NCBI RefSeq assembly: GCF_045865695.1
Contig: NZ_BAACAP010000214.1
Location: 1-64,000, forward strand
Source of the DNA: Scytonema sp045865695
GTDB taxonomy: Bacteria; Cyanobacteriota; Cyanobacteriia; Cyanobacteriales; Nostocaceae
DNA length: 64,000 nucleotides
Direction of reading: 5' to 3'
The notes beneath the pieces were generated by a model. It searched no databases. It saw only the letters and a list, made by a program, of their open reading frames with translations, and was not told the DNA's origin. Positions within the stretch are counted from its first letter, which is position 1; every line of letters begins with the position of its first letter. Positions 41,362 through 51,023 of the stretch are shown one piece after another. The translations under genes were made by a program, and so were the position numbers.

Positions 41362-43779
41362 ATGCTACAATGTAAACCTGTAAATCCTCCCAGATACATT
41401 TATCCCCCTGAACCTTGGCGGTGGGTGGAAAAGCAGTTTTATCCCCGTTTCCTGGAACAGATGGAAACACTATTTTCAACAGGGAATGGCTATCTGGGAA
41501 TGCGAGGAGTGTTTGAGGAAGGTGCTCCCGTAGGTCAAAATGGTACGTTTATCAATGGCTTTTATGAAACCTGGCCGATTGTCTATGCAGAGGAAGCTTA
41601 TGGCTTTGCTAAGACAGGGCAGACGATCGTGAATGTCACCGACAGCAAAATTATCAAGCTATATGTTGATGATGAACCGTTTTATCTGCCTACAGCCAAT
41701 TTGCTCGGTTTTGAACGCTCCCTTGATATGCAAGCCGGTACTCTCGATCGCAACATTCTCTGGGAAACACCATCCGGTAAGCAAGTTTCTATCCGATCGC
41801 GCCGACTCGTTTCTTTTGTACACCGACATCTGGCAGCTATCTCTTATGAAGTGACTCTTATAAATGCTCAAGCACCAGTTGTAATTTCCTCCGAAATGCA
41901 TTACGATCCCACTGTTCGTGCTAGTGAAGGCGATCCTCGACTCGCTAAGGGTTTTAAAGAGCGCGTACTGCTGCCTCAACAACACTATGTTAAAGATCGT
42001 CGTATTATACTCGGTCACATCACTAAAAACAGTCACATGACTTTAGCCTGTGGTATAGATCATTGGTTTGAAACACAATGTTCTTACTCTTACGACAGCG
42101 AGTGTTCCGAAGATGATGGTAAGGTCGTTTTCTGCGTAGATGCTCAACCCGGTATCCCGATTCGGTTGGTGAAGTACATAACCTATCACACCTCTGACCA
42201 TTCTCCGACAAAAGAATTATGTTCGCAAGCCGGACGAACGCTCGAGCGCGCCATAGTTAATGGTTTTGACGAGCTGCTAGCAAGCCAACGACAGTATTTA
42301 AATGATTTTTGGATAAACAGCGATATCCAGATTGAGGACGATCCAAATCATCCCGATGTGCTACCCGACTTAATGCAGCAAGCGATACGCTTTAATTTAT
42401 TTCAAATCTTTCAAGCATCAGCGCGAGCAGAAGGATGTGGTGTGGCGGCAAAAGGGCTGACCAGTCAAGCCTATGAAGGACATTACTTTTGGGATATGGA
42501 GATTTATGTCTTGCCATTCTTGATTTACACAGATCCGCATATTGCTAAAAACTTGCTGAGATTTCGCTACAGCATACTGGATAAAGCACGACAGCGATCG
42601 CAATCCGTCAGTCAAAAAGGAGCACTTTTTCCGTGGAGGACGATCGATGGTGAAGAAGCATCTGCCTACTATGCAGCTGGAACCGCTCAATACCACATTG
42701 ATGCAGACATCATGTATGCGTTAAAAAAGTATGTTGAAGCAACGGGGGATAAGGAATTTCTCTTCAAAGAAGGGGTAGAGATGTTGGTCGAAACAGCTCG
42801 GATGTGGTATAGCCTTGGGTTCTTTTCGGAACGAGCGGGCGGTCAGTTCTGCATTCATGGTGTCACGGGACCTGATGAATACAATACCGTAGTCAATAAT
42901 AATACTTATACAAATTTGATGGCAAGAGAGAATCTCTGGTACGCCGCAAAAACTGTTGAGACCCTGCACGAACAATACCCAGAGTTGTTTAACGTTTTAG
43001 TCGATAAAACCAATCTGGAACTTTCTGAGGTGGAGAACTGGAAGAAGGCGGCGGATAAAATCTATCTGCCCTTTGATGAAAAATTAGGAATTCATCTCCA
43101 GAACGATGGCTTTCTAGACGACGAGGTTTGGGATTTTGAAAATACACCAGCCAGTCAGTATCCATTGCTACTACACTTTCACCCACTGGTGATTTATAGA
43201 CATCAGGTTATTAAGCAGGCAGATATCGTGCTGGCAATGCTTTTATTAGGTCATGAGTTTTCACTCGAACAGAAGCGGCGTAACTTCGATTATTACGATC
43301 CTCTGACAACGGGAGATTCCTCTCTTTCTGTGTGTATTCAGAGTATTATAGCTGCCGAAATCGGTTATATGTCCAAGGCGATCGCATATGCCAAGTATGC
43401 TATCCTTATGGATCTGGGCGATGTGGCTGGTAATGCGAAAGACGGTTGCCATATTGCTGCTATGGGAGGAACCTGGATGGTTCTGGTGTATGGATTTGGA
43501 GGTCTGCGAGATTGTAATGGGCGCTTATCTTTCGACCCAAGATTGCCCAAAGTCATAAAACGGCTGCAATTTCCCTTAACTATTCGAGGGCAGCGATTGG
43601 AGGTTAATATTGATGACAAATCAGCAACATATTTGCTAAAGCAGGGAACTGAGTTGGCGATCGCTCATCAAGGTGAAGACATTCATCTGTCTGTTGGCAT
43701 TCCGGTGTCGGTAGAACTAAAACCTGTTCTTGAACTTGAGGGAGGACCGATAGAGACAAAATGTGCCTGCGAAGAGTGA
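41362..43779 (+). CDS. GH65 disaccharide phosphorylase (maltose/trehalose/kojibiose type)
   Basis: An 805-residue glycoside hydrolase family 65 enzyme, likely an inverting phosphorylase that splits an alpha-glucoside into beta-glucose 1-phosphate and glucose. The N-terminal beta-sandwich contains FSTGNGYLGMRGVFEEGAP. The (alpha/alpha)6 catalytic barrel carries GHYFWDMEIYVLPFLIY and the general-acid Glu in HGVTGPDEYNTVVNNNTYTN. The C-terminal double-beta domain follows. Phosphate-binding His-Ser residues are not clearly visible to me, so hydrolase activity is not excluded. No beta-phosphoglucomutase partner is adjacent, which is unusual for the family. Confidence 0.92.
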   Translation: MLQCKPVNPPRYIYPPEPWRWVEKQFYPRFLEQMETLFSTGNGYLGMRGVFEEGAPVGQNGTFINGFYETWPIVYAEEAYGFAKTGQTIVNVTDSKIIKLYVDDEPFYLPTANLLGFERSLDMQAGTLDRNILWETPSGKQVSIRSRRLVSFVHRHLAAISYEVTLINAQAPVVISSEMHYDPTVRASEGDPRLAKGFKERVLLPQQHYVKDRRIILGHITKNSHMTLACGIDHWFETQCSYSYDSECSEDDGKVVFCVDAQPGIPIRLVKYITYHTSDHSPTKELCSQAGRTLERAIVNGFDELLASQRQYLNDFWINSDIQIEDDPNHPDVLPDLMQQAIRFNLFQIFQASARAEGCGVAAKGLTSQAYEGHYFWDMEIYVLPFLIYTDPHIAKNLLRFRYSILDKARQRSQSVSQKGALFPWRTIDGEEASAYYAAGTAQYHIDADIMYALKKYVEATGDKEFLFKEGVEMLVETARMWYSLGFFSERAGGQFCIHGVTGPDEYNTVVNNNTYTNLMARENLWYAAKTVETLHEQYPELFNVLVDKTNLELSEVENWKKAADKIYLPFDEKLGIHLQNDGFLDDEVWDFENTPASQYPLLLHFHPLVIYRHQVIKQADIVLAMLLLGHEFSLEQKRRNFDYYDPLTTGDSSLSVCIQSIIAAEIGYMSKAIAYAKYAILMDLGDVAGNAKDGCHIAAMGGTWMVLVYGFGGLRDCNGRLSFDPRLPKVIKRLQFPLTIRGQRLEVNIDDKSATYLLKQGTELAIAHQGEDIHLSVGIPVSVELKPVLELEGGPIETKCACEE

Positions 43780-43815
43780 TAATGAATCTGAAGGACTTCC
43801 TAGTAGTTCAGCAAA

Positions 43816-44172
43816 TTGAATGTATCTAAAGTTAATAGTCATCCTTACTTTCTCACTCCCTTGCCATCCAATCCAAACTATCCGCTTTTTGTGTTTCTAC
43901 CTGGGATGGATGAAACTGGCAAAGAACTTCTGCGTCTACAGACAAAGGGTTTAGAAACTTCTTTTGATTTGCGATGCTTTGTGATTCCACCAGATGAACT
44001 CACAAGTTGGGATGACCTAGCCGAGAAAGTAGTAGCTTTAACTCAAATAGAACTAGAAAAACAACCGCGCTCGTCTGTTTACATATGTGGTGAATCCTTT
44101 GGCAGTTGTATAGTGTTGAAAGTAACACAAAAATTTCCCCAACTATTTACTAAGGATGAACGATGCATTTAA
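43816..44172 (+). pseudogene. Truncated alpha/beta-hydrolase
   Basis: The frame encodes the N-terminal 118 residues of an alpha/beta-hydrolase common in cyanobacteria: PLFVFLPGMDETGKELLRLQ, IPPDELTSWDDLAEKVVAL, and the nucleophile elbow YICGESFGSCIVL. It then ends at FTKDERCI, although the family needs about 130 more residues for the Asp and His of the triad. The next 250 bases hold no continuation in any frame. The start would be TTG 43816. A decayed gene is more likely than a mini-hydrolase. Confidence 0.8.
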
Positions 44173-44429
44173 ATATAACGCGAGCGCTAGCTTAAAAATA
44201 GTGTTTCAGACCTTGAGCTTTGGCTAGATTTTAAGCATTATTACTTATTGACAAATGGTTGACGACCTTAACTTGTCACCAATGTATTGTTGATAACTTT
44301 ATTATGTTTATTTAATGTATTCCATTTGAGAGAACGGTCGATTCAAAGCCTCCTTCATTGGTTAGAAGGAAAGGAATACTGTACTTTCTAGGATAAGGTC
44401 ATTCAATCATTCTTATCAGGAAATGTAAG

Positions 44430-44709
44430 ATGGTAGATGTATCTAAGATCGAAGAACATTTGATTGTTCATGCTAAAGGTTCGGGGAGTATGCAAGGTGC
44501 ATCCGACGAACATATTGGTACTGTGGATAGGGTCGAAGGTGGCAAGTATATCAAGTTGACGAAGGATGACTCCCTAGATGGGCAGCACCAAGCACCACTG
44601 CTTCCCCATCGATTAGATTGAATCAGTAGACGAGAAAGCAGTGTACCTGAGTAAGACCGCATCAGAAGCGAAGTCAGAATTGATGGATCGGCAACTTGCT
44701 ATCACGTAG
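44430..44709 (+). pseudogene. DUF2171 gene with frameshift and amber codon
   Basis: VDVSKIEEHLIVHAKGSGSM is followed by GTVDRVEGGKYIKLTKDDS and LDGQH, a DUF2171 start. After about 44580 the family sequence moves to another frame (HHCFPID-stop-IESVDEKAVYLSKTASEAKS), where a TAG replaces the conserved Trp. At least two lesions are present, so no functional protein is expected; the shortened frame ends at 44621. DUF2171 proteins are often stress-related, and their function is unproven. Confidence 0.82.
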
Positions 44710-44812
44710 TTCTAAGTACAAGTCAAAAGCTTGTCCTGACATTCACAGAAACCGCCCTTGAACCTGCTTTCAAATTAATTCAGTGAAGCGGGATTCAATT
44801 CAAAAACTCAGT

Positions 44813-44893
44813 ATGGAACAAAAAGATACCTTCAAAAAAGCTTCTCGCCGTCAAGTTCTTGGCGGGCTATTCATGTTACAATCGCCAGCCTAA
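44813..44893 (+). pseudogene. Orphan Tat-like leader peptide
   Basis: A 26-codon frame: MEQKDTFKKASRRQVLGGLF, then MLQSPA and stop. SRRQVLGGL is a twin-arginine motif, but the hydrophobic stretch stops after a few residues and no mature domain follows. The stop lies 2 bases before the FUSC start. It is probably the surviving 5' end of an exported redox protein gene, though a coupling leader for FUSC cannot be excluded. Confidence 0.5.
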
Positions 44894-44895
44894 TA

Positions 44896-47178
44896 ATGCC
44901 ATCTACAGATAAACGTCATCTCAGTTGGTTGTTACAACAGTTTCAACTCAAGCCAGGTAAACCCGCCATTTTCTCCGGATTACGTAGCCTTTTTATACTG
45001 GGTGTCCCGATTGGTGTTGGAGTCATTACAGGTCATGCTGCTACAAGTGCAATTGCCACTATGGCAGCTTGGTTCGTTGGTATGGTAAATGTTGACGGAA
45101 CCTATCGCCAGAGAGCAACTGCTATGATAGCAGCCACTGTGGGAGTGACTGTGGTCTTCCTGATGGCGAGTCTAGTTAGTAGTCATCTCTGGTTAGCTAT
45201 CCCAACAACGTTCCTTGTGATATTTATAGCAGGTTTAGCAGGACTGTATGGCAGCGTTGCTGCATCTGTGAGCTTAGTCACTTCAATCATGTTTGCGATC
45301 TCGCTTGCTAGATTTGCTTCATTTTCCAATTTGTCTACTCTTATTCAACACTGTGCGCTATGTCTTTTTGGTGGAACATGGACAACTGTGTTGTCATTAG
45401 GACTGTGGGTGGTGCATCCTTACGTACCTGCAATGCAGGTAGTCGCTAAGTGTTATCTCTCGTTGAGTAAATTTGTGGAAACAGCAAGCGAGACATTAAA
45501 TCCAAAGGATCGTCAGGAGTGGGAACAGCGCTTTTTGCAAGCTCAGGATACTGTTATTCAAGATTTGACATCAGCCCGTAGCGTTTGGACAACTCTATGG
45601 AATAGGCAAAAAGGAGCCGAAGCTCGGGGAAATCACTTACTCTTGTTGATTGAGGATGTCAATCAAATTGTGAATTCTGTTGTAGCACTGAGGGAACTGT
45701 TGGCGATCGCATCCGAAAGTCAACTGTTTTCCTGGTTACACAAAGAAATTCAGCAAGTGATAGAACAGTTGGCAATTGCTCTTTTAATGTTATCAGAAGC
45801 AATCGCCAAAGGAAAAAACTTAGTTCACCTAGGGGATTTGGATCGGACGGTTGAAGCACTGCAACACCAATGGGAAGTTCTGCGCTCTCAAGTTCTCAAT
45901 CAAACGATAAATGTTGACACAGACGAGTATTCCGATCTAGTCAACCTGAGGAAGATTACAGCTAGTTTTACAAACCTGGCACAGCAGATTCATACTGATG
46001 CAGATATTGTTACAGATTTAATCCAGGGAAAACAGAGTAACATTGCCCAGAGAGACATTTTCCCTCCAGCACAGTCAGAGTGTTATGCAATTATTGATAC
46101 ACTGCGAAATCACTTGACTTTTGATTCAGTCATGTTTCGTCATGCGTTGCGCCTAGCACTGATCGTAACGTTCGCTGAATTACTTGCCTCACTATTGCAA
46201 CTACCTAGAGGCTACTGGATAACGTTAACAGCTTTAGTTGCCCTTAAGCCCAACTTTGGTGGAACGTTCGAGACAACAGTACAAAGAGTCATTGGTACTA
46301 TTCTAGGTGGAATTATCGGCATTACTCTAGTTTTACTAATTAAGAATCCATTGGCGATCGCAGTCTGTTTCCTGCTGCTCGTGTTTACTGCTATGTCGGT
46401 GCGATCGTTAAGCTACAGCATATTCACTATACTACTCACTCCCGCCATCATTTTGCTACTCAACCTTATTAGTGCAGGTGGTTGGAAAGTGGGAGTATTG
46501 CGTATCGTTGATAGCTTGGCTGGGGGTGTTTTAGCACTGCTTGGCAGCTATTTGCTTTTCCCCCGTTGGGAACGACATCAACTTCCTGCACAAGTGGAAA
46601 AGACGATTCGAGCAAATCTTGCCTACTTTCAACAGGTCATTGCTAACTATCTCTATCCACAGCAGGATGCATCTGCTAATTCTATCAACAAATTACGCCA
46701 TCAAGCGGCATTAGAAAACGTCAACGCTGCCGCCGCCGCTCAACGATTGTTCAGCGAACCTCGTCACGTTCAGGGAGAAATCGAACCTGTAATGACGCTG
46801 ATGGTATATATTCGTGGCTTTTTCAGTTCGGTTACAACTTTGGCAGAACATCTGCGGGAATTCAGTGGTGAGTACCAATTTACTGAATTCAAGCGACTTG
46901 CCGATACCATTATCCAAGTTTTGGAAAACTTAGCAGATGCCCTTGGGCAGGGACAGCCACCTCAACAATTACCAGCGCTCGATAGCTATCTTGAAGCAAT
47001 TCACAACCAAATTGAACAGCTACATACCGCTCGTTTATCAGAAATTGCCACAAACTCCAACACTTTAACTCCCACATTACAAGCCGTTCGAGAACAAACT
47101 CTTCTATCTACAGAACTAGATCGAATTGTTAACAAAATTACAGTTATGCACTGTGTAATTGCCCGTCTGCAAGAATAG
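44896..47178 (+). CDS. FUSC-family (aromatic-acid exporter-like) membrane protein
   Basis: A 760-residue protein with two membrane blocks of about five to six helices each (residues about 30-180, with FILGVPIGVGVITGHAATSA, and about 420-560, with RLALIVTFAELLASLLQLP, then RGYWITLTALVALKPNFGGT). Each block is followed by a cytoplasmic helical region. This duplicated layout and the 'W..LTa..vlkPnfggT' motif define YccS/AaeB-type FUSC exporters. Proteins of this class are proposed to expel aromatic acids or other toxic compounds; the substrate here is unknown. ATG 44896 is two bases after the leader remnant's stop. Confidence 0.9.
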   Translation: MPSTDKRHLSWLLQQFQLKPGKPAIFSGLRSLFILGVPIGVGVITGHAATSAIATMAAWFVGMVNVDGTYRQRATAMIAATVGVTVVFLMASLVSSHLWLAIPTTFLVIFIAGLAGLYGSVAASVSLVTSIMFAISLARFASFSNLSTLIQHCALCLFGGTWTTVLSLGLWVVHPYVPAMQVVAKCYLSLSKFVETASETLNPKDRQEWEQRFLQAQDTVIQDLTSARSVWTTLWNRQKGAEARGNHLLLLIEDVNQIVNSVVALRELLAIASESQLFSWLHKEIQQVIEQLAIALLMLSEAIAKGKNLVHLGDLDRTVEALQHQWEVLRSQVLNQTINVDTDEYSDLVNLRKITASFTNLAQQIHTDADIVTDLIQGKQSNIAQRDIFPPAQSECYAIIDTLRNHLTFDSVMFRHALRLALIVTFAELLASLLQLPRGYWITLTALVALKPNFGGTFETTVQRVIGTILGGIIGITLVLLIKNPLAIAVCFLLLVFTAMSVRSLSYSIFTILLTPAIILLLNLISAGGWKVGVLRIVDSLAGGVLALLGSYLLFPRWERHQLPAQVEKTIRANLAYFQQVIANYLYPQQDASANSINKLRHQAALENVNAAAAAQRLFSEPRHVQGEIEPVMTLMVYIRGFFSSVTTLAEHLREFSGEYQFTEFKRLADTIIQVLENLADALGQGQPPQQLPALDSYLEAIHNQIEQLHTARLSEIATNSNTLTPTLQAVREQTLLSTELDRIVNKITVMHCVIARLQE

Positions 47179-47360
47179 TTTTATCAAGAAAGGCTTCGGG
47201 CAGGAGGCAGGAGGCATTTATGGAATACTGGCTCCCGCCCTCAGAGAGTGAGCGAATGTTCAAGGGTTTAAGACCCCACGCTCACTTCGTTCAGTGACTC
47301 CCGTGAATGAGGAGTGATGAACATCTGATGAATTACTGACTCTGATACAATAGGTCTTCA

Positions 47361-47912
47361 CTATACAGATTTTGAGAACTGCCGCAAGCGAAAGCGACGC
47401 AACATTTCACCTCCCACTGCTACAATTAAAACACCTATTATAATTATTACTACACTATGTAAATTTGGTTTGAACCCACCCAATGCCACAAGTAGGGTTG
47501 TAGCAGCTGCTGGGGGATGGGAAGCATTAAGCAGCAAACCAGCCAACATATTCAACATCCCAGCTAAAACTGCTGCCCACACACGCACTGGCGCTAGTTG
47601 TGCGGTTCCTAGCACACTAGGAGCGTTATCGGCACCTAGCAATTTTACTGCTAACAACCCCGCACCCAACCCCAATAAATGTCCGACAACAACGTTGTAA
47701 AATTTGGCACTTGGCTGCTCTGGCTGTTCTGCTTGGAGAAATGCTGTGGGTCCGAGACTGGGAAAAATCAAGGGTTGATGTGACGCTAGTCCTAGCAATC
47801 CCACTAACAGCATTAGTCCACCGGAAGCAAGGGGTGCCCAAATATAATCGGGAACTGGATTTGGTCGGGTTGATGAAGTGCTACTTTGAGGACTGTGCTG
47901 TTGTTTATTCAT
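47361..47912 (-). CDS. HPP-family membrane protein (possible nitrite transporter)
   Basis: 183 residues, four helices, with the family motif NASHPPAAATTLLVALGGF and the FPSLGPTAFLQAEQPEQPSA loop. HPP proteins from cyanobacteria and chloroplasts have nitrite-transport activity (published family work). Its position downstream of a NarB/NapA-like molybdoenzyme on the same strand, 10 bases after the helper gene, suggests nitrogen-oxide transport. The short, polar N-terminus (about 20 residues) has no signal peptide. It is the last gene of a three-gene operon. Confidence 0.88.
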   Translation of the reverse strand: MNKQQHSPQSSTSSTRPNPVPDYIWAPLASGGLMLLVGLLGLASHQPLIFPSLGPTAFLQAEQPEQPSAKFYNVVVGHLLGLGAGLLAVKLLGADNAPSVLGTAQLAPVRVWAAVLAGMLNMLAGLLLNASHPPAAATTLLVALGGFKPNLHSVVIIIIGVLIVAVGGEMLRRFRLRQFSKSV

Positions 47913-47921
47913 GGTATGAAC

Positions 47922-48377
47922 TTACGCTACAACTAACGCTTGTGGTGCAGCTTGCTGAATACGACTCATTAACCAAGCAATTTGCCGCTTGGTTTGACCG
48001 TTACACTTCTCACAAACTGCTTCTAATTCTTTGTCGCGTAATGCCCTTGCCGCTTGCAGCAGCACTATCCAGCACAGTTGCACCTCGTTTGCCATCAACC
48101 AGAGGTCGTGTAAATCTCGTAGGAGGGCAAGGCTACCTGTACGAGGTTCCTTAAATAAGGCTTGGGTAAGACGTTCGGGTTCGTCGCTTTTCTCTTCTGC
48201 ATAGCGATCGATGAGTGGTTTGAGTGCCTCAATGTTGACACGCGATCGCTCTGCCAGAAATTCGCAGATTTGGGTGATATCAGGTTCATCACCATGATGT
48301 GAAGCAACTGTCATCAATGCACGATTCAGTTGTTCCTCACTGTGATGAACTAATGCCAAATAATTTCCAACGTGCAT
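47922..48377 (-). CDS. Helical helper protein of the molybdoenzyme
   Basis: A 151-residue, fully helical, soluble protein. ATG 48377 follows the stop of the molybdoenzyme directly (TAAATG), implying translational coupling. Residues show regularly spaced His and Glu (HVGNYLALVHHSEEQLNRAL, LLRDLHDLWLMANEVQLCWI, and EAVCEKCNGQTKRQIAWLMS, with a CxxC). This could be a ferritin/hemerythrin-like four-helix bundle or a TorD/NarJ-like chaperone; the motifs do not decide. I do not recognise a named family. Confidence 0.72.
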   Translation of the reverse strand: MHVGNYLALVHHSEEQLNRALMTVASHHGDEPDITQICEFLAERSRVNIEALKPLIDRYAEEKSDEPERLTQALFKEPRTGSLALLRDLHDLWLMANEVQLCWIVLLQAARALRDKELEAVCEKCNGQTKRQIAWLMSRIQQAAPQALVVA

Positions 48378-50675
48378 TTAACCCTCCACTTTCCGAATGC
48401 GAACAGCTGCGTATTTAAAGTGGGGTTGTTTGCTCACGGGGTCCCACTCAGTAATAGTTAATTCATTTGCCGCACGAGTACGTCCAGGGTCATCCCAATT
48501 ACCGTAGTGAAAGGGAATGAATAGCGTTCCCGGTATAATATCGCCAATCTTTGCAGGTTCTACCACCTTGCCCCGACGCGACACGACCTGTATCAAATCC
48601 CCATCAGCAATACCGTACTTTGCTGCATCCTCCTCGGAAATCTGTACAAATGCATCAGGAGCCGCATTGTATAAATTCTTCGCTCGACCCGTTTTTGTGC
48701 GCGTGTGAAAGTGATATACTAACCGTCCGGTGGTCAGCCAGAAAGGATATTCATCATCCGGTTGCTCGTGCGGTGGTCGGTAATCGGCTGGTTTGATTAA
48801 AGCGCGCCCCTTGGGGTCATTTGCTCGATATTCTTGTTCCGAAACAGATGCACCTGTATCAAAATCTTGTCCGTAGGATTCGCAGTAATCAGCAGCAGTA
48901 GCGAAGATGTTGTCGGTATAAAGGTTATTCACCCCATTAGGAAATTTTTCGTTGCAGGGCCATTGGATGCCAGAACCACCCGTAAGTTTGGCATAACTCA
49001 GACCTGTATAATCGCAAGGACGACCGCGAGTGCATTCCTTCCACGCTTCAAACGCACCTTCTGGGTCACTCCATTTAATTAAAGGTGCGCCATCCTTGTC
49101 GCGAAAGTTCATACGGCGAGCGTAGTCAAGGAAGATATCGAAATCAGAACGCGCTTCGCCAGGGGGTTCGACTGCTTTATGCGAAATATGTACCGTGCGT
49201 CCGGCGTTGGTAAAGCATCCAGTTTTCTCACCCCAAATCGCCGCAGGTAACACCACATCAGCAAACTCGGTGGTTTCTGTTAAAAAGGCGTCCTGAACAA
49301 TCACAAACAAGTCATCCTTCCTCAGAATACTGCGAATCCGGGAGAGGTCTGGCATCGAAACAGCCGGGTTCGTAGCGCTAATCCACAGCAGCTTAATTGA
49401 ACCCTGTTCGCAATAACGGAAAATCTGCATTGCATGGGTGGGTGGACTCCAATGGGGGATGATATCAACATCAACATTCCACAAACGCGCTAATTCGGCA
49501 ACATGGTTGGGATTCCCCCAGTTACGGAAACCAGGTAAGTCACCATCAGCACCACATTCACGGGTATTCTGCGCCGTTGGCTGTCCATTCATTTGCAGGA
49601 TTCCGCAGCCCTCTATACCAATCAAACCCCGAATGATATGAAGATTGTTCACTTGCACGGCTGCGGCTGTCGCTTGCATTGATTGATACACGCCTTGCAA
49701 TACGGTAGATACCAGCGTTTTTGCGGTTCCCAGAATGTCTGCTGCTGCCCGTAACTGCTGTGCAGGTACTTTGGCGACTTGTTCCACCCGTTCTGGAGTC
49801 CAGCAAGAAACTGTCTCTTTCAGTTTGAGAAAGCCAACTGTGTGCTTGTCGATGAACTCGCTGTTGATGTGTCCGGCTTCAATAATTAGGTTGAGCAAAC
49901 CATTCATCACCGGGACATTCGTGCCAACTTGCGGTGCTAAATGAACATCTGCCTCTTTTGCCGTAAAGGTGCGACGGGGGTCAATGACAACCAGCTTGGG
50001 GGGATTCGGACCCTTTCGCCTGTCTAGAATCCGCATCCACATAACAGTTTGCTGCGAAGCGATATTATGTCCAACGTGGAGAATTGCCTCTGTGGTATCA
50101 ATATCGTGGTATCCGCCAACTTGCCCGTCACAACCGAAGGACTCCTTCAGCGCTGCGGCTGCGGTTGCTGTACAAAGACGGGTATTGCCGTCCATGTGAG
50201 GTGTACCGAGTCCGGCTTTACCGATGATGCCGAGGGTGTAATATTCCTCGATGAACAGTTGCCCAGTAGTGTAGAAGCCGATCGCTTGACTTGTATGCTG
50301 GTCAATAATCTCTTTGGAACGCTGCACAATCAAACCCATTGCTTCGTCCCAACTTGCACGCTCAAGCTTGCCATTGCGACGAATGAGCGGATGAGTGAGG
50401 CGGTCTGGGCTGTTGTTTGCTTCCCATCCATGCAGCCCCTTGGGACCAAGCCGTCCCCAGTTTACTGCATCCACTGTGCGACCCCGCACACCAACGATGC
50501 GACCATCTTTGACACCGATATCCATACCGCAGCCATTGGAGCAGAGGACACAGGCAGATTGTACCCAAGAGTCTGGTTCTTCTAGAGTGCGCTCGTCAAC
50601 TCGTTCAAACCAGCGATCGAGGTATGGGGTGCGATCGCCCCAAATGTCAGCAATACTATCACGGCTCTGGTGCAT
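48378..50675 (-). CDS. Molybdopterin (bis-MGD) oxidoreductase, nitrate-reductase-like
   Basis: A 765-residue DMSO-reductase-family enzyme. The N-terminal Fe-S site has CVLCSNGCG (Cys 42, 45, 49). The expected fourth Cys is Gly in NWGRLGPKGLHGW, so the cluster may be unusual or absent. NTRLCTATAAAALKESFG carries the Cys that ligates Mo in NarB/NapA enzymes. The C-terminal molydop_binding domain (FWLTTGRLVYHFHTRTKTGR) matches nitrate reductases. No Tat signal is present, so it is cytoplasmic. It differs enough from canonical NarB that the substrate is inferred only. It forms an operon with the helper and HPP genes. Confidence 0.9.
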   Translation of the reverse strand: MHQSRDSIADIWGDRTPYLDRWFERVDERTLEEPDSWVQSACVLCSNGCGMDIGVKDGRIVGVRGRTVDAVNWGRLGPKGLHGWEANNSPDRLTHPLIRRNGKLERASWDEAMGLIVQRSKEIIDQHTSQAIGFYTTGQLFIEEYYTLGIIGKAGLGTPHMDGNTRLCTATAAAALKESFGCDGQVGGYHDIDTTEAILHVGHNIASQQTVMWMRILDRRKGPNPPKLVVIDPRRTFTAKEADVHLAPQVGTNVPVMNGLLNLIIEAGHINSEFIDKHTVGFLKLKETVSCWTPERVEQVAKVPAQQLRAAADILGTAKTLVSTVLQGVYQSMQATAAAVQVNNLHIIRGLIGIEGCGILQMNGQPTAQNTRECGADGDLPGFRNWGNPNHVAELARLWNVDVDIIPHWSPPTHAMQIFRYCEQGSIKLLWISATNPAVSMPDLSRIRSILRKDDLFVIVQDAFLTETTEFADVVLPAAIWGEKTGCFTNAGRTVHISHKAVEPPGEARSDFDIFLDYARRMNFRDKDGAPLIKWSDPEGAFEAWKECTRGRPCDYTGLSYAKLTGGSGIQWPCNEKFPNGVNNLYTDNIFATAADYCESYGQDFDTGASVSEQEYRANDPKGRALIKPADYRPPHEQPDDEYPFWLTTGRLVYHFHTRTKTGRAKNLYNAAPDAFVQISEEDAAKYGIADGDLIQVVSRRGKVVEPAKIGDIIPGTLFIPFHYGNWDDPGRTRAANELTITEWDPVSKQPHFKYAAVRIRKVEG

Positions 50676-51023
50676 GATGAATTTCTAATTTCAAAGAAGT
50701 AAAAAGTACGTCTTTTAACCAGCATAAAAATTTTACCAATAGCTACATTTTCTCTTTAATTAAACAACAAAAACTTTTGATTAAGCTAAGTCAGAATTAT
50801 TACAAAAATAATTTTGTAGCTAGTAAATTGCTGAATATCAAAACTTTAAATTGTTTTGTTTGTCTAGCTTTTCTGCCTCAAGATAGAAAAGATATTAATT
50901 TATTATGCGATCGCGAATACAAATAGTCTCTATATGAGCGGTTCGAGAGCGATCGCCAGTATTCTGCGTTTGTAATGAGTCAGAAACGTCGTACTAATTT
51001 GACTGCGTAAACTGGAACTATAA
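50676..51023. other. 348-bp intergenic region upstream of the molybdoenzyme operon
   Basis: AT-rich, with two HIP1-type sites (50906-50913 and 50949-50956). On the minus strand 50733-50746 reads GTA-N8-TAA, one base off the NtcA consensus GTA-N8-TAC. No gene or hairpin of note. It separates the molybdoenzyme start from the archease stop. Confidence 0.45.
50733..50746 (-). promoter_or_regulatory. NtcA-like site (GTAGCTATTGGTAA)
   Basis: GTA-N8-TAA on the minus strand, about 60 bases before the molybdoenzyme ATG, differs from the NtcA consensus at one position. Nitrogen-control regulation would fit a nitrate/nitrite operon. Such a short motif can occur by chance. Confidence 0.25.
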
